A stretch of DNA of 64,000 nt from UBA6627 sp965248675. GTDB taxonomy: Bacteria > Chloroflexota > Dehalococcoidia > UBA2979. A program made the position numbers and the translations under genes. Under the pieces are notes generated by a model that had not been told where the DNA came from, ran no database searches, and was given only the letters and a program-made list of their open reading frames with translations. The first letter of the stretch is position 1; each line of letters opens with the position of its first letter. The DNA lies in contig CBDFJZ010000005.1 in the NCBI GenBank assembly GCA_965248675.1, forward strand, positions 310,001-374,000, given 5' to 3'. Below are positions 19,221 through 28,134 of this stretch, piece by piece.

Positions 19221-19828
19221 GCCTGGCTAGTGCGCGGCGCGCCCTACTGCGGGATCACCCAAAGCGACGCGCTCGCGCTATACGCGACCGACGAGCCTTC
19301 GATGATCACGGGGCTGGTTCGAGCGGAGCGAGCCGCTCGGGATCGTCGTGCGTCCCGGTGCACGAGATCGCGCCTGGGCAGTACGAACTAGCTCTGCTGG
19401 ACTGCCGCCGGCGCGCAACTCGGCGCGCTTGACTCTGTGCCGCCGAGGATTGCGAGCCCAGCTTTCCGGGAGGCGGGTCCCGACTCCCTCCCAACGCTCG
19501 GGGGATCGCGCTGCGCAGTGAGCCGTACTTGCTGCCCGCCGGCGGGTTGCGAAGATGAATGGCCTCCACACGAGGTTGACATCGTGGGCGGACGATCGGT
19601 GCCTGCCGGTCGGCGCTCGCAGCTTGCAGACGTTCTTCGAGCGCTCCGCTACCACCGGTTGTCGGGTCCACGATTCTCACCAGCCAAGCGTCCGTCGCTT
19701 GTCTTTCTCTCTTGCTGGGAGGTGGCCTCCATTCCGGCTGACGCGTGGAGAAGCGTGAGTTTCGAAGACAACAGCCGAAGATGTAGGCTGCCGACGAGCA
19801 CACGGATTCTCTTGACGGGGAGAGCACT
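19221..19828. other. 608-base gap
   Basis: Both strands carry open frames of 60-170 codons but none shows a Shine-Dalgarno, a recognisable motif or typical codon use. The segment may be the worn remains of a gene. No repeat or RNA gene seen. Confidence 0.4.
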
Positions 19829-20752
19829 ATGTTCGTCGGCTCCCAGCTTCACGCCAATGGCACTACCTGGAGTCGCGTGGCCGACACGGTCCGCGCGATG
19901 GACGACGGACCTTGGCACAGCGCCTGGGTTCCGGACCATTTCGTCCCGCCACTAGCCTTCCTCGACGAGGCGGACGACAACCTCGAGGGCTGGACTCTGC
20001 TCACAGCGATGGCTGCGGTCACCCACCGCGTTCGTCTCGGTGTTCTTGTTGCTGGCAATACCTACCGTGACCCGGCGCTGCTCGCGAAGATGGCGGCGAC
20101 ACTCGACCACATTTCCGACGGGCGGGTGGAGTTCGGCATCGGCGCCGCCTGGCACCAACGCGAGCACGAGGCATATGGCTGGAACTTCCCATCGATCAAG
20201 GAGCGCTCTGACCGCCTCGAGGAAGCCTGTGCACTGATCAAGGCGCTCTTCACCGCCGATGGGCCCGTCGACTACGAGGGTCAGTACTATCACCTCGATG
20301 CTGCGCCCTTTGCACCGCGATGCGTCCAGCAGCCGCACCCACCGATCATGGTCGGCGGTGGTGGTGAGAAGCGGACGTTGCGGACCCTCGCACGCTACGG
20401 CAACGTGCTGAACGTCTCAGGTTCGCCTGCCGTCGTCGCTCACAAGATCGCGGTCCTTGAGGCGCATTGCGCCGATCTCGGCCGCGATCCTGGCACCATC
20501 ACCAAGACGGTCATGCTTCCGGTTGGGCTCCAGGACGACGAGGCCAAGGCCGAACGCCTGCGCGACACCTGGGGCGCAGACAGAACAGAGGAGGAGCGCC
20601 GCGCGCTCCCGATCGGCACGGTGTCCCAGGTGATCGATGGGCTGCGCGCTTACGAGCCGCTTGGGGTCGATGGCGTCATTTTTCAGGGACTGCCAAACAA
20701 CCCGAGTCTGTACGACAAACTGGCGGCCGAGGTCATCCCCGCGTTGAGCTGA
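19829..20752 (+). CDS. F420-type LLM-class oxidoreductase
   Basis: A 307-residue luciferase-like (alpha/beta)8-barrel enzyme. Features are an N-terminal WVPDHFVPP, the strand VTHRVRLGVLVAGNTYRDPALLAK, the segment SDGRVEFGIGAAWHQREHEAYG, and the phosphate-binding loop PPIMVGGGGEKRTLR. These match the F420-dependent subfamily more than the FMN type. The start ATG follows GGGGAGAG. It is monocistronic and may oxidise or reduce an organic substrate. Many LLM copies occur in Chloroflexota and actinobacteria, so substrate cannot be read from sequence. Confidence 0.88.
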   Translation: MFVGSQLHANGTTWSRVADTVRAMDDGPWHSAWVPDHFVPPLAFLDEADDNLEGWTLLTAMAAVTHRVRLGVLVAGNTYRDPALLAKMAATLDHISDGRVEFGIGAAWHQREHEAYGWNFPSIKERSDRLEEACALIKALFTADGPVDYEGQYYHLDAAPFAPRCVQQPHPPIMVGGGGEKRTLRTLARYGNVLNVSGSPAVVAHKIAVLEAHCADLGRDPGTITKTVMLPVGLQDDEAKAERLRDTWGADRTEEERRALPIGTVSQVIDGLRAYEPLGVDGVIFQGLPNNPSLYDKLAAEVIPALS

Positions 20753-20861
20753 AGGCCCGCCGCGCGCGATCTCAAACGTTCTTCGAATTGCGACAAACCG
20801 GTACGCAGGGTCCTGCTGAGCGCCTCGTGGTGCTCTCAACACCATCGCAAGATCGTGTGGC

Positions 20862-20906
20862 CTATGCTTTGAGGATCTCCTTCTTCGCGATCACCTGGTC
20901 GAGGTC
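20862..20906 (-). pseudogene. 15-codon relic of a gene end
   Basis: The minus strand reads IDLDQVIAKKEILKA then a stop. The same ending, YLDGVIAKKEILKA, closes the large AAA/TPR protein at 22006. The DNA of the two stretches is nearly identical over about 30 bases (from TTGAGGATCTCC). So a second gene of this family once ended here, or the tail was copied. Nothing else of that gene remains between here and the hydrolase. Confidence 0.6.
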
Positions 20907-20908
20907 GA

Positions 20909-21657
20909 TCATTGCCCGAGCCCGTGGAGGACCGCATCACGAAGGCGAGCGAGCGAATCGTCAGGAGTTTCTGCGTGGAGTCCCGGCGCAGCCTGGATCC
21001 GCTTCTCACTGGTGCCGATCAGGTCGAACAGCTCGAAGCTTGAATCGCGATCGAGCAACTCGTCGCTCCACTGAATGTGAAACGTCACCGGACAAGTGAT
21101 GCGCGCAGCGTCGGCGCGGAAGCGATCCCTGAACGACGAGGGTCCGTCAGCATCTGCGAAACCCATGGTCCGGACAGGCCGGCGAGTCCGAGCGCCGCCA
21201 CCTTGATACGAGGTTCCGCTGCGACCAATGGCAAGCCGTAGAAGGCGCCCAGCGACATGCCCCAATACCCGAGGCGTCCCGGGTCAGCGATTTCCTCGGC
21301 CTCTAGCGCGTCGATGGTCGCGTGCCAATCAGCGATCATCGAATCGTGGCTGTCCGGGGCAGATACTGAGGCGGCAAAGCGGGGATCTTCCGGGCTGGTC
21401 AGGCCGCCACGGTCGCCGTGGACGGGGGCATCAATCGCCACCGTCGCGACGCCCGTGAACATGTCTTTGCGCCTCAGGAAGCCCGGGTGAGTCTTGTGCT
21501 GGGTCGCCCCGTGCCCGAGTAACACGAGCGGGGCGCGGCCGGTCTGTGCGGATGGCGTCCAAAGGGCACCGGGTACCGCTGCCCCGTCGCGGATGACCTC
21601 GAACCGCCGCTCGACCATCCCATTGTCTTCTCTGGGAACTCCGAGCCAGTTGAGCAT
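20909..21657 (-). pseudogene. Alpha/beta hydrolase with frameshift
   Basis: A hydrolase of about 249 residues in the dienelactone-hydrolase or acetyl-esterase style. ATG 21657 has GGAG upstream. The first frame carries the strand PLVLLGHGATQHK, the nucleophile elbow YWGMSLGA with Ser, and ends in LSGPWVSQMLTDPRRS. Near 21135-21146 the frame moves and the rest continues FRDRFRADAARITCPV, with the acid in WSDELLDRDSS and the His in PGLHAETPDD. The total is two over a multiple of three, consistent with one missing base. The catalytic triad is thus split over two frames. Either the gene is broken or the base is a sequencing error. Confidence 0.75.
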
Positions 21658-22005
21658 CGTTGCTCCGTTTCCTCACGCCTGCAGCCCCTGGGGACCTCGA
21701 AGTGCGAGTGCAATCGGACAGGCTGCCTCGCGGTGCCAGCCGGACGCTCGCCCGTTGCCGCGTCGTCCGTTCCGCTGTCCCGGTCTGTTGGCTCCGAGTC
21801 CAACCCCGCGACTCTCGGCGTCGTGCTCGGACTTCCGCCGAGGGGCCGACGATCCCGTCGTCGGTCGGAGAGCGGCCACTCTCCGTCGAGACACCGGCGG
21901 GGCTGCTGCTGAGGGTATTCCGTCGCTCCATCGTCTTGCTCCAACTGAGCGCCCTTCGTCCGATCCTCCCGGCGAGTGGTGATCAGAGAGGGTCCGGCCT
22001 CGTCC
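21658..22005. other. 348-base gap
   Basis: Both neighbours are on the minus strand. No gene or hairpin is convincing; the segment should hold the hydrolase promoter. Confidence 0.3.
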
Positions 22006-25000
22006 TCATGCCTTGAGGATCTCCTTCTTCGCGATCACCCCATCGAGGTAGAACTTCGCCCCGTACTTCGCGAACAGCTCACCGGCGGCGTCGAGGTGCT
22101 CCCCCGCCGCCTCGAGGTTGCCGCGCCGCTCCTCGACCTCGGCGAGACCCTGATACGCACGCCCGGTGTCGAGCACGAAGCGCTCGCGCTCGGCGAAAGC
22201 GAGCGCCTCGCGTAGCTGTGCTTCGACCTGTTCGAGCGGCAAGTCGAGCATCAGCCCGATCTCCGCGCGTTCGAGCGCGAGCGTACCGGTGACGACCGAG
22301 GCAGCATATCCTCGCGTCAGTTCCGGCGTTTCGATCACGCGCAGCGCCTCTTTCCGCCATCGCTCGGGGTTCGCGCGAACGGCAGCGTTCATCGCCATCG
22401 TTTCGATCGGAACACGGAACAGGGGAGCTTTTGACGCGGCAGCGAGTCGCAGGGCAGTCTCGACCTCCGAGTCCACATCATCGAACCTGCCGAGGCGCGC
22501 GAGCATCCAGACCCGGGTCGAATGGAGCAGCGCGCCCTGCCAACTCTCTCCGCCCGTGCCCGCTGGGAGCAGCTCGATGGCGCGCGATTCATCACCCCTC
22601 AGCAGTGCGCACATCGCCATCGTGCTCGCGATCGGGAAGTGCCAGCCGAACCGGTCAAGCGCAGTGCGCTCCTCGCTCGCGACCCACTCGATCTCTCCGT
22701 GCATCAGGCCGAAGGCGAGCCGGAAGAACGAGCCGTCGGCCACATAAAGTGGCTGCTGCGCGCGGGTACCGAGCGAGATCTGACGATCCGCGACCTCGAG
22801 CGCAGCGTCGACATCGAGGCCAAATGTCGTGATCGTCCGCAGGCTCATCGCTGCGTCCGCAGCGAGTGCATAGTGGCCCAGCTCCTCCAGCCGATCGACC
22901 GCCCGGGCGAGCAGCGGCAGCGCGTTGAGATCCCCCAGGTGGTGCCTGTGCAGTCCTTCGGCCGCGTCGGCTTCCGCCAGCACATCATCCAGACCCTGCT
23001 CGCCCGCGAGGACGCGCGCGTGCTCGACCAGTGGCTGCGCCTGCCCAAGATCATCGACCACCGCAGCGAGCCGGACGGTGAGCCGCGCCTCAAGCTGAGG
23101 GCTGCCGTCGGGTAGGCGGTCCAGCGCCTGCTGAAGAATAGGTCGCTGCCGCTGCGGATCGAGGATGTTGTACCCGGCTGTTGACAGCACGAGGGCGGCG
23201 GCGGCGTACCCAGGCCAATCCTCCGCATCCTCCAGCAATTCGAGCGCCCGCCACAGCGCCCGCATCGCCGGGCGAAACTCAGAGGCGGCGAGACGGGTTC
23301 GCCCGAGGTCGACGAGCAGCGCTGCGTTGGTCGACGCGCGCTCCCCGTCCGCTGTCTCGAGCGCCAGCAGCCGCTCGTATTGATGGACCGCGTCCGCCCA
23401 GGCACTGCGTTCTTCAGCCTGCGCTCCAGCGAGCCTCAGATAGTCTCGCGCCTTCTCCGCGTGATCGGCGGAGAGTGTCGCGCTCTCCGCGAAGTGGAGC
23501 GCCAGCAGGGATGAGTGTTCCGAGCTCTGCTCCCCCCAGCGTTGCTCCAGCGCCTCTCCGATCCGGCCATGCAGCCGCACCCGCCGCGTGGTGCTCAGCT
23601 CGTCGAGCAACGTCTCCTGCATCAGCGCGTGTGTGAAGGCGTAGCGCCCCGCGCGTTCGCTCTCCTCGATGACGCGCGCGTCGAGCGCCTCCTCGATCAG
23701 CCGTAGCAGCGCGTCGTCGCCGTGATCTGCGAGGAGTGCGAGCGTCTCGTATGCGAACTCGCGCCCGACGACGGCAGCGATCTGCAGCAGCTCGTTCGCC
23801 TCCTCGGAGAGTCGATCGAGGCGGCGGCCGAGCGCCTCGCGCACGCCATCGGGCAGGGCAATGTCGGTCACCGAGCGCGCGTCGAGCGTGTCCTCCTCCG
23901 CCAGCAGGTTCACGATCTCGCTGAGGAAGAACGGGTTGCCCTCGGTCTCCTCGTACACGCGATCCAGCAACGCCGTCGATGGCTCAGCGCGCGCCTGCTG
24001 TCGCACGTACGAGGTCACCTCGTCCCGCTCGAGGCCCTTCAGCGTCACACGCTGGAAGCCGCCTTCGCGGTTCAGCTCGGCCAGCGCCTCAGACAGCGGG
24101 TGCGTACGCACGAGGTCCGTATCGCGGTACGTGGCCACGACCAGCACGTTCATGTTCGCCAGTTCGCGCGCCATGAACTGCAGCAGTTGCAGCGTCGGCT
24201 TATCGGCCCAGTGCAGGTCATCAAGGACGATCACCCACGGAGATTCGGCGCTCTGAGCGCGCACGAACTGGGTGTAAGCATCGAAGAGCAAGAACTGGGC
24301 AGCGTCCGGATCGCGATGTTCCGGCGGCTCCGGCAGTGTTGGAATCTGCTGACGCAACTCCGGGAACAGACGTACCAGTTCAGGGTTCGCGACAGCGGCG
24401 ACGGTCGCGGCGGCGAAGTCCTGGGTCGCGCCCCAGGCGCGCCCTACCTGCAGCCAGGGCCAGAACGCGGGCATCCCCGCCGACTCGTGCGTCCGTCCCC
24501 AGTACACGTTCGCGCCGCGCATGCGAGCGTACGTCTCCAGCTCCTGCGCCGTCCGCGTCTTGCCGATCCCCGGCTCGCCCACCAGCATCGCCACCGACCC
24601 GCGTCCCTCGATCGCCGAATCGACGCCCTCGCGTAGCTGGTCCAACTCACGCTCGCGCCCGACGAACACCCCTCGTGCGAGGCGGTCGAGCGGATTGGCG
24701 CTGCTGTCGGAGCGCGAGAGCGAGCGGCCCTCGGGATCGACGCCCTCGAGGGCAGCAATTACCTCGGAGGCGGAGGCGGGGCGGTCGGCGGGAGCCTTGG
24801 TAAGGAGGTGAAGGATCAACGCCTCGAGGTCGGGCGGGCAGTGGTCGCTGTGCCAGCTCGGCGCGACCGGCCGGGCGTTGAGGTGCTGCGAAATGACGGC
24901 GGTGGGCGTGTCGCCCTGGAACGGCGGCCGGCCGGTGACCAGCTCGTAGAGCATCGCGCCGAGCGAGTAGAGGTCTGCCTGGGGCGTCACCTCGTGCCCC

Positions 25001-25239
25001 AGCGCCTGCTCCGGCGGCATGTAGCCGTAGGTCAACTCCGCGTTCCCGGCACCTTCCCTTGAGGATTCCGCTCGGCAGTTGGTAGAGGTCCGAAATCTCA
25101 TGCACGGGGTGGGAGCGAGCCCGACAAAGGTCCGCGACTTCACCGATCGACTCGAGGTGCTCCGCCAGTTGGACAGCGACGGACAGGTTTCGTTGCATAC
25201 CGTGATGGACCTGGCAACGCTCTGGTGGACGGCCACCAT
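22006..25239 (-). CDS. AAA ATPase/TPR regulator with truncated Ser/Thr kinase
   Basis: A frame of up to 1077 residues. From about residue 68 it holds only the C-lobe end of a Hanks-type kinase: TYGYMPPEQALG, then QADLYSLGAMLYELVTGRPPF and KAPADRPASASE. The N-lobe, the catalytic HRD and the DFG are missing. Next comes an AAA ATPase domain with Walker A GEPGIGKT (about 220-227) and Walker B WVIVLDDLHWAD, then a STAND-like helical region and a long TPR-like C-terminus ending VIAKKEILKA. Kinase-AAA-TPR proteins are large signalling regulators. The first 65 residues look non-native, so the start is uncertain; MPPEQ or an upstream Met could serve. The kinase cannot work; the ATPase looks whole. A relic of a related gene end lies at 20862. 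Confidence 0.72.
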   Translation of the reverse strand: MVAVHQSVARSITVCNETCPSLSNWRSTSSRSVKSRTFVGLAPTPCMRFRTSTNCRAESSREGAGNAELTYGYMPPEQALGHEVTPQADLYSLGAMLYELVTGRPPFQGDTPTAVISQHLNARPVAPSWHSDHCPPDLEALILHLLTKAPADRPASASEVIAALEGVDPEGRSLSRSDSSANPLDRLARGVFVGRERELDQLREGVDSAIEGRGSVAMLVGEPGIGKTRTAQELETYARMRGANVYWGRTHESAGMPAFWPWLQVGRAWGATQDFAAATVAAVANPELVRLFPELRQQIPTLPEPPEHRDPDAAQFLLFDAYTQFVRAQSAESPWVIVLDDLHWADKPTLQLLQFMARELANMNVLVVATYRDTDLVRTHPLSEALAELNREGGFQRVTLKGLERDEVTSYVRQQARAEPSTALLDRVYEETEGNPFFLSEIVNLLAEEDTLDARSVTDIALPDGVREALGRRLDRLSEEANELLQIAAVVGREFAYETLALLADHGDDALLRLIEEALDARVIEESERAGRYAFTHALMQETLLDELSTTRRVRLHGRIGEALEQRWGEQSSEHSSLLALHFAESATLSADHAEKARDYLRLAGAQAEERSAWADAVHQYERLLALETADGERASTNAALLVDLGRTRLAASEFRPAMRALWRALELLEDAEDWPGYAAAALVLSTAGYNILDPQRQRPILQQALDRLPDGSPQLEARLTVRLAAVVDDLGQAQPLVEHARVLAGEQGLDDVLAEADAAEGLHRHHLGDLNALPLLARAVDRLEELGHYALAADAAMSLRTITTFGLDVDAALEVADRQISLGTRAQQPLYVADGSFFRLAFGLMHGEIEWVASEERTALDRFGWHFPIASTMAMCALLRGDESRAIELLPAGTGGESWQGALLHSTRVWMLARLGRFDDVDSEVETALRLAAASKAPLFRVPIETMAMNAAVRANPERWRKEALRVIETPELTRGYAASVVTGTLALERAEIGLMLDLPLEQVEAQLREALAFAERERFVLDTGRAYQGLAEVEERRGNLEAAGEHLDAAGELFAKYGAKFYLDGVIAKKEILKA

Positions 25240-25364
25240 CGCTTCGCCGACGACGCATCTGCGTCTCGGCCGAGCTCCTTGGGAGCAGTCGCCTGGCTCT
25301 ATGACCTAGTCCCTACCAGTCACGATTCGGTCATGGTGTGAGGCCCGTTCAGTGGTGATTAGCT

Positions 25365-25388
25365 GGTAGTGGGTGGTGACCCACTACC
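25365..25388. repeat. 10-bp perfect inverted repeat between divergent genes
   Basis: GGTAGTGGGT (25365-25374) pairs with ACCCACTACC (25379-25388) across GGTG. AGCT or AATTAGCT flanks each arm. The position upstream of a transcription regulator suggests an operator, but a terminator-like hairpin is also possible. Confidence 0.45.
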
Positions 25389-25447
25389 AATTAGCTTGTC
25401 TCCCCGAATATGCTCTAGCACCGTCGGTCGTTGACGTGGGTCCCTCG

Positions 25448-26065
25448 ATGGCCTCACATACCGGCAGTTCGCTACCCAATCCGGTCCAATCGTGGTCAAA
25501 GCTAGACGGAACGCAATCGATCGCAGCGCGGAACTCCATGGCAGACGAACAGCCGCAGATCTGGCTCGACCGGCGGACATACACGGTCGGCTTCAGCGAC
25601 CGGTCGGCACGATTGACCCCGTCCGGATTCGCAGTGCTCCAGCTACTCCACCAACGTCGGGGCGAGGTGGTGCCGTTCGACGAACTCGCACGGGGCGCCG
25701 AGATCCAGACGACGTTGATAGCGGAGAGCGCGCTCCATACGGCCATCTACCGCGTGCGCAGTGCACTCACCGACCTCGGAGCGCCGGGGCTCATCACCAG
25801 TGTCCGCCGCATCGGGTATCAACTCGCCCCGGATGCAGCTGCGCAGCTCTCGCCTCAAGACTTAGAGGCGGCGCTTCGTGCCACTGCTTCGCCGCTGCTG
25901 CTAGCACGGGATGACCGCGTAATACTGGCGAACCGAACGGCGGGCGACCTGTTCCACAAGGCCGCTGGCGAGCTCGAAGGAGGCCCGATCCCTGACTCTC
26001 CGTCGCCGATCAACAGGACCGAGTTCCGGGACGGACTTCACCTCCTGGAGTACCACCAACCCTGA
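25448..26065 (+). CDS. Winged-helix transcription regulator without receiver
   Basis: A 205-residue protein with an OmpR/CadC-type winged helix: FAVLQLLHQRRGEVVPFDEL, then HTAIYRVRSALTDLG and TSVRRIGYQL. No receiver domain precedes it. A short tail (LLLARDDRVILANRTAGDLF) resembles the start of a PAS domain and then ends. It could be a one-component regulator with a truncated sensor. The start is unsure: ATG 25448 or ATG 25538; neither has a strong Shine-Dalgarno. An inverted repeat lies upstream. Confidence 0.65.
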   Translation: MASHTGSSLPNPVQSWSKLDGTQSIAARNSMADEQPQIWLDRRTYTVGFSDRSARLTPSGFAVLQLLHQRRGEVVPFDELARGAEIQTTLIAESALHTAIYRVRSALTDLGAPGLITSVRRIGYQLAPDAAAQLSPQDLEAALRATASPLLLARDDRVILANRTAGDLFHKAAGELEGGPIPDSPSPINRTEFRDGLHLLEYHQP

Positions 26066-26401
26066 GCGGCGCATCGACACGATCTGTTGATCGTGTCAGA
26101 ACCTCCAAGTCGGTCTACTACATCGCGCGGAACTGCCCGCATATCCATGCGTGAATCCCGGGCTTGGGCGAGCCGGCGGCTAAGGTGCGCGGGGCTGGCG
26201 TCCGACTGGGTGATCGCAGCGCGGTCGTGACAGGGGAGGGCGCCTCCAAAGTTAAGCAAGGCGCAACGAGTGCTCACCTTCGCAAGCTGGAGCGACGTCG
26301 GGCGCGTAGGCGTGATGGCGATGACGCTCTAGTTCAAGAGCGGCGAGGGCGCCGGCTAGCGATTCCGTACACGTAGAGACCAGCCGCTGCTAGGCTCGCC
26401 C
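26066..26401. other. 336-base gap with possible leaderless promoter
   Basis: No secure gene is present. TAGGCT at 26391-26396, preceded by TGC, is a plausible extended -10 box that would start transcription within a few bases of the next start codon, so the next gene may be leaderless. Confidence 0.3.
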
Positions 26402-26404
26402 GTG

Positions 26405-27088
26405 ATGGTTGCTGCGCCCCCGAAGTCCGATCCACAGCTGACCACGGCGGGCCTTCGGACCCGTCTAGTGAGCCGGCTGACCGGCCTCACTGAGGACCGG
26501 CTCCGCTATTGGCATAAGTCTGGCCTGATCGGCGCCTCGCTCAGATCCGGCAGCCGCGGGGTGCCCCGCTTATACAACTGGGTCGACTACCTGCGCCTAC
26601 GAGTGGCCGCGGGACTCGATAAAGATGAGGTCCCTCCTCGGCGGATCAGGCGCGCCGTGGATAACCTCGACAGACTCCTGCCTGAGTGGTACCTGCTGCC
26701 TGACCGGACGCGGCCGTTTCGCGCCCGCGTGATCACCCAGGCGAAATCCGGGCACTGGTTCTTGGCGAGCGAAGACGGCAGCCAGTTCATCCTTTCTCTG
26801 GAAGACCTCGAGGCCGACCCCGAACTCGGTCCCGTCCTCGAAGATTTGCAGTCCGAGGGGTCAGCCCTCGGTGAGCTTCGCGAGTATGCTGACGCGGTTG
26901 AAATGCGCCCCGGTCTGAATCTGGCGCGGCCAACGATGACGGAGACCTCTCTGGAGACGTCGTTCGTGGCGGGAATGGTCAGCGACATCGGCGAGCCCAG
27001 TGTGATCAACCTCTACAAGCTCCAGCGTCGAGACGTTCGGCGAGTCATCGAATTCGAGGAGCATCTGCATCGCGCGGTTCCTGCTTGA
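26405..27088 (+). CDS. MerR-like HTH protein, probable antitoxin
   Basis: A 227-residue protein. An N-terminal MerR-type winged HTH is visible (VSRLTGLTEDRLRYWHKSGL, then RLYNWVDYLRLRVAAGL), followed by a helical segment (PPRRIRRAVDNLD) and a beta-rich domain. The layout recalls MerR-DUF433-type antitoxins that pair with DUF5615 PIN-like toxins; a DUF5615-like frame follows and overlaps its end by 20 bases. There is no Shine-Dalgarno; GTG 26402 or ATG 26405 may be used on a leaderless message. Alternatively an ordinary regulator. Confidence 0.65.
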   Translation: MVAAPPKSDPQLTTAGLRTRLVSRLTGLTEDRLRYWHKSGLIGASLRSGSRGVPRLYNWVDYLRLRVAAGLDKDEVPPRRIRRAVDNLDRLLPEWYLLPDRTRPFRARVITQAKSGHWFLASEDGSQFILSLEDLEADPELGPVLEDLQSEGSALGELREYADAVEMRPGLNLARPTMTETSLETSFVAGMVSDIGEPSVINLYKLQRRDVRRVIEFEEHLHRAVPA

Positions 27089-27305
27089 CGCGCACATTCC
27101 GGACAGGATCGCGTACGTGCTGCGCGGCCTGGGGCACGAAGCCTCGCATGTTGCCGAGCATGGCCTCGGCGCCGAGGATGATGAGTACCTCGTGCGGCAC
27201 CTCAGCGATGTTGACTGCAACTGGCTCCTGACCCAGGCCTTCATCGTCAGCCGGAGGTCTGGATGCCCGTATACACACACCTCTCAGACGGCGATGGCAG
27301 GCTAG
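27069..27305 (+). CDS. DUF5615/PIN-like toxin candidate with non-standard start
   Basis: The frame reads ARFLLDAHIPDRIAYVLRG, then LGHEASHVAEHGLG and NWLLTQAF. This matches the N-terminal half of DUF5615 PIN-like proteins (RFLLDENLP...LGHDV). No ATG, GTG or TTG precedes the conserved strand; the first standard start (GTG 27117) would delete the first catalytic Asp. GAGGAG at 27056-27061 is seven bases before ATC 27069, just where a start should be. So either ATC is used or a true ATG was lost. The last part (after LLTQ) does not look like the family and lacks the second acidic cluster, so the protein may be truncated. Confidence 0.42.
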   Translation: MARFLLDAHIPDRIAYVLRGLGHEASHVAEHGLGAEDDEYLVRHLSDVDCNWLLTQAFIVSRRSGCPYTHTSQTAMAG

Positions 27306-27655
27306 TACGACTGCATCCAAGAGCGCCTGCTGGGCTGAGCGATGATGGGCTGATCGCCCATCTGACCCGATTGCTTGTGGCGAAATGGGAGAAGTGGTCG
27401 CCTGACCTGGCGAACCCTCGGAGTCGGCTCATCGAGGTCGGGCAGGGGCTGATGCGAACAAAGCGGGGGACGGTGCGGACCCAGGCCGGGATCAATTACT
27501 ACCGTGTCTTCGACGCGTCGGAGGTTTCTCAGGTGTTACAAGCGAGGTTCAGCATGGGTGACCCGAGCAGCTCCGCGTCCCAGGCTTCGGTCCCAAGCGG
27601 GCCTCGTCAGAACCGCCGCGTTAAGACCCGGAAAGGCTCGAGGCCAACCGAATAG
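27263..27655 (+). CDS. Unrecognised 130-residue protein
   Basis: ATG 27263 has GGAGG at a good spacing. The first 95 residues (MPVYTHLSDGDG to VLQARFSMGD) look folded, with a helix ALLVAKWEKWSP-like segment (here RLLVAKWEKWSPDLANPRS) and an INYYRVFDASEV strand; the end is Ser/Arg-rich. It overlaps the toxin candidate by 43 bases, so it may be part of the same locus. I do not recognise a family. Confidence 0.5.
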   Translation: MPVYTHLSDGDGRLVRLHPRAPAGLSDDGLIAHLTRLLVAKWEKWSPDLANPRSRLIEVGQGLMRTKRGTVRTQAGINYYRVFDASEVSQVLQARFSMGDPSSSASQASVPSGPRQNRRVKTRKGSRPTE

Positions 27656-28134
27656 CGGTGTACAGAGCGCGACAATGACAGGGTTCTCGTCATCCGCTCC
27701 GATTGGAAGCAGCAGATCGCGCCGTCGACGACGTGATCACGGTGGACGTCCTCTTCCATGCGCACCGTGCCGTCTGCCCTCGGAGGTCGAGCAGTGGCCC
27801 TAACAAGAAGGAACGCCAGCACCGGCTCTGATGCTCGTGTGGTTGCGGGTGCAAGACGGCGTTCCGGCGCGACCGTCACTGTGTGCTCAAGAAGCACGAG
27901 GCGGCCGAGAGGAGGCCTCCTCGGAAGGACCGCCGGCCCCAGCGATCGAGGAGGATGGTCGACCGATGGCGCGAGGGGCCCGTAGCCCCTAGGGGCCCCG
28001 GGGGAAGCGGCGACTAGGTCGCGCTCCGGCCTCCTCGGTCTGACGCCGGACTGCACGATCAACGGGCGGAGTAGCTAGACGTTGAAACGCGACCTCGGCG
28101 TTGGAGACGAGGCAGGGGTGTTCCAGCTGTACAA
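27656..28134. other. 479-base gap
   Basis: No convincing gene. A GC-rich hairpin (GGGGCCC 27975-27981 with GGGCCCC 27993-27999, 11-base loop) might end transcription of either convergent neighbour, without a T tract. Confidence 0.35.

Noticed and set aside
19278..19827. Minus-strand open frames in the gap before the LLM gene
   Set aside because: No motif, Shine-Dalgarno or typical codon use; treated as non-coding or worn.
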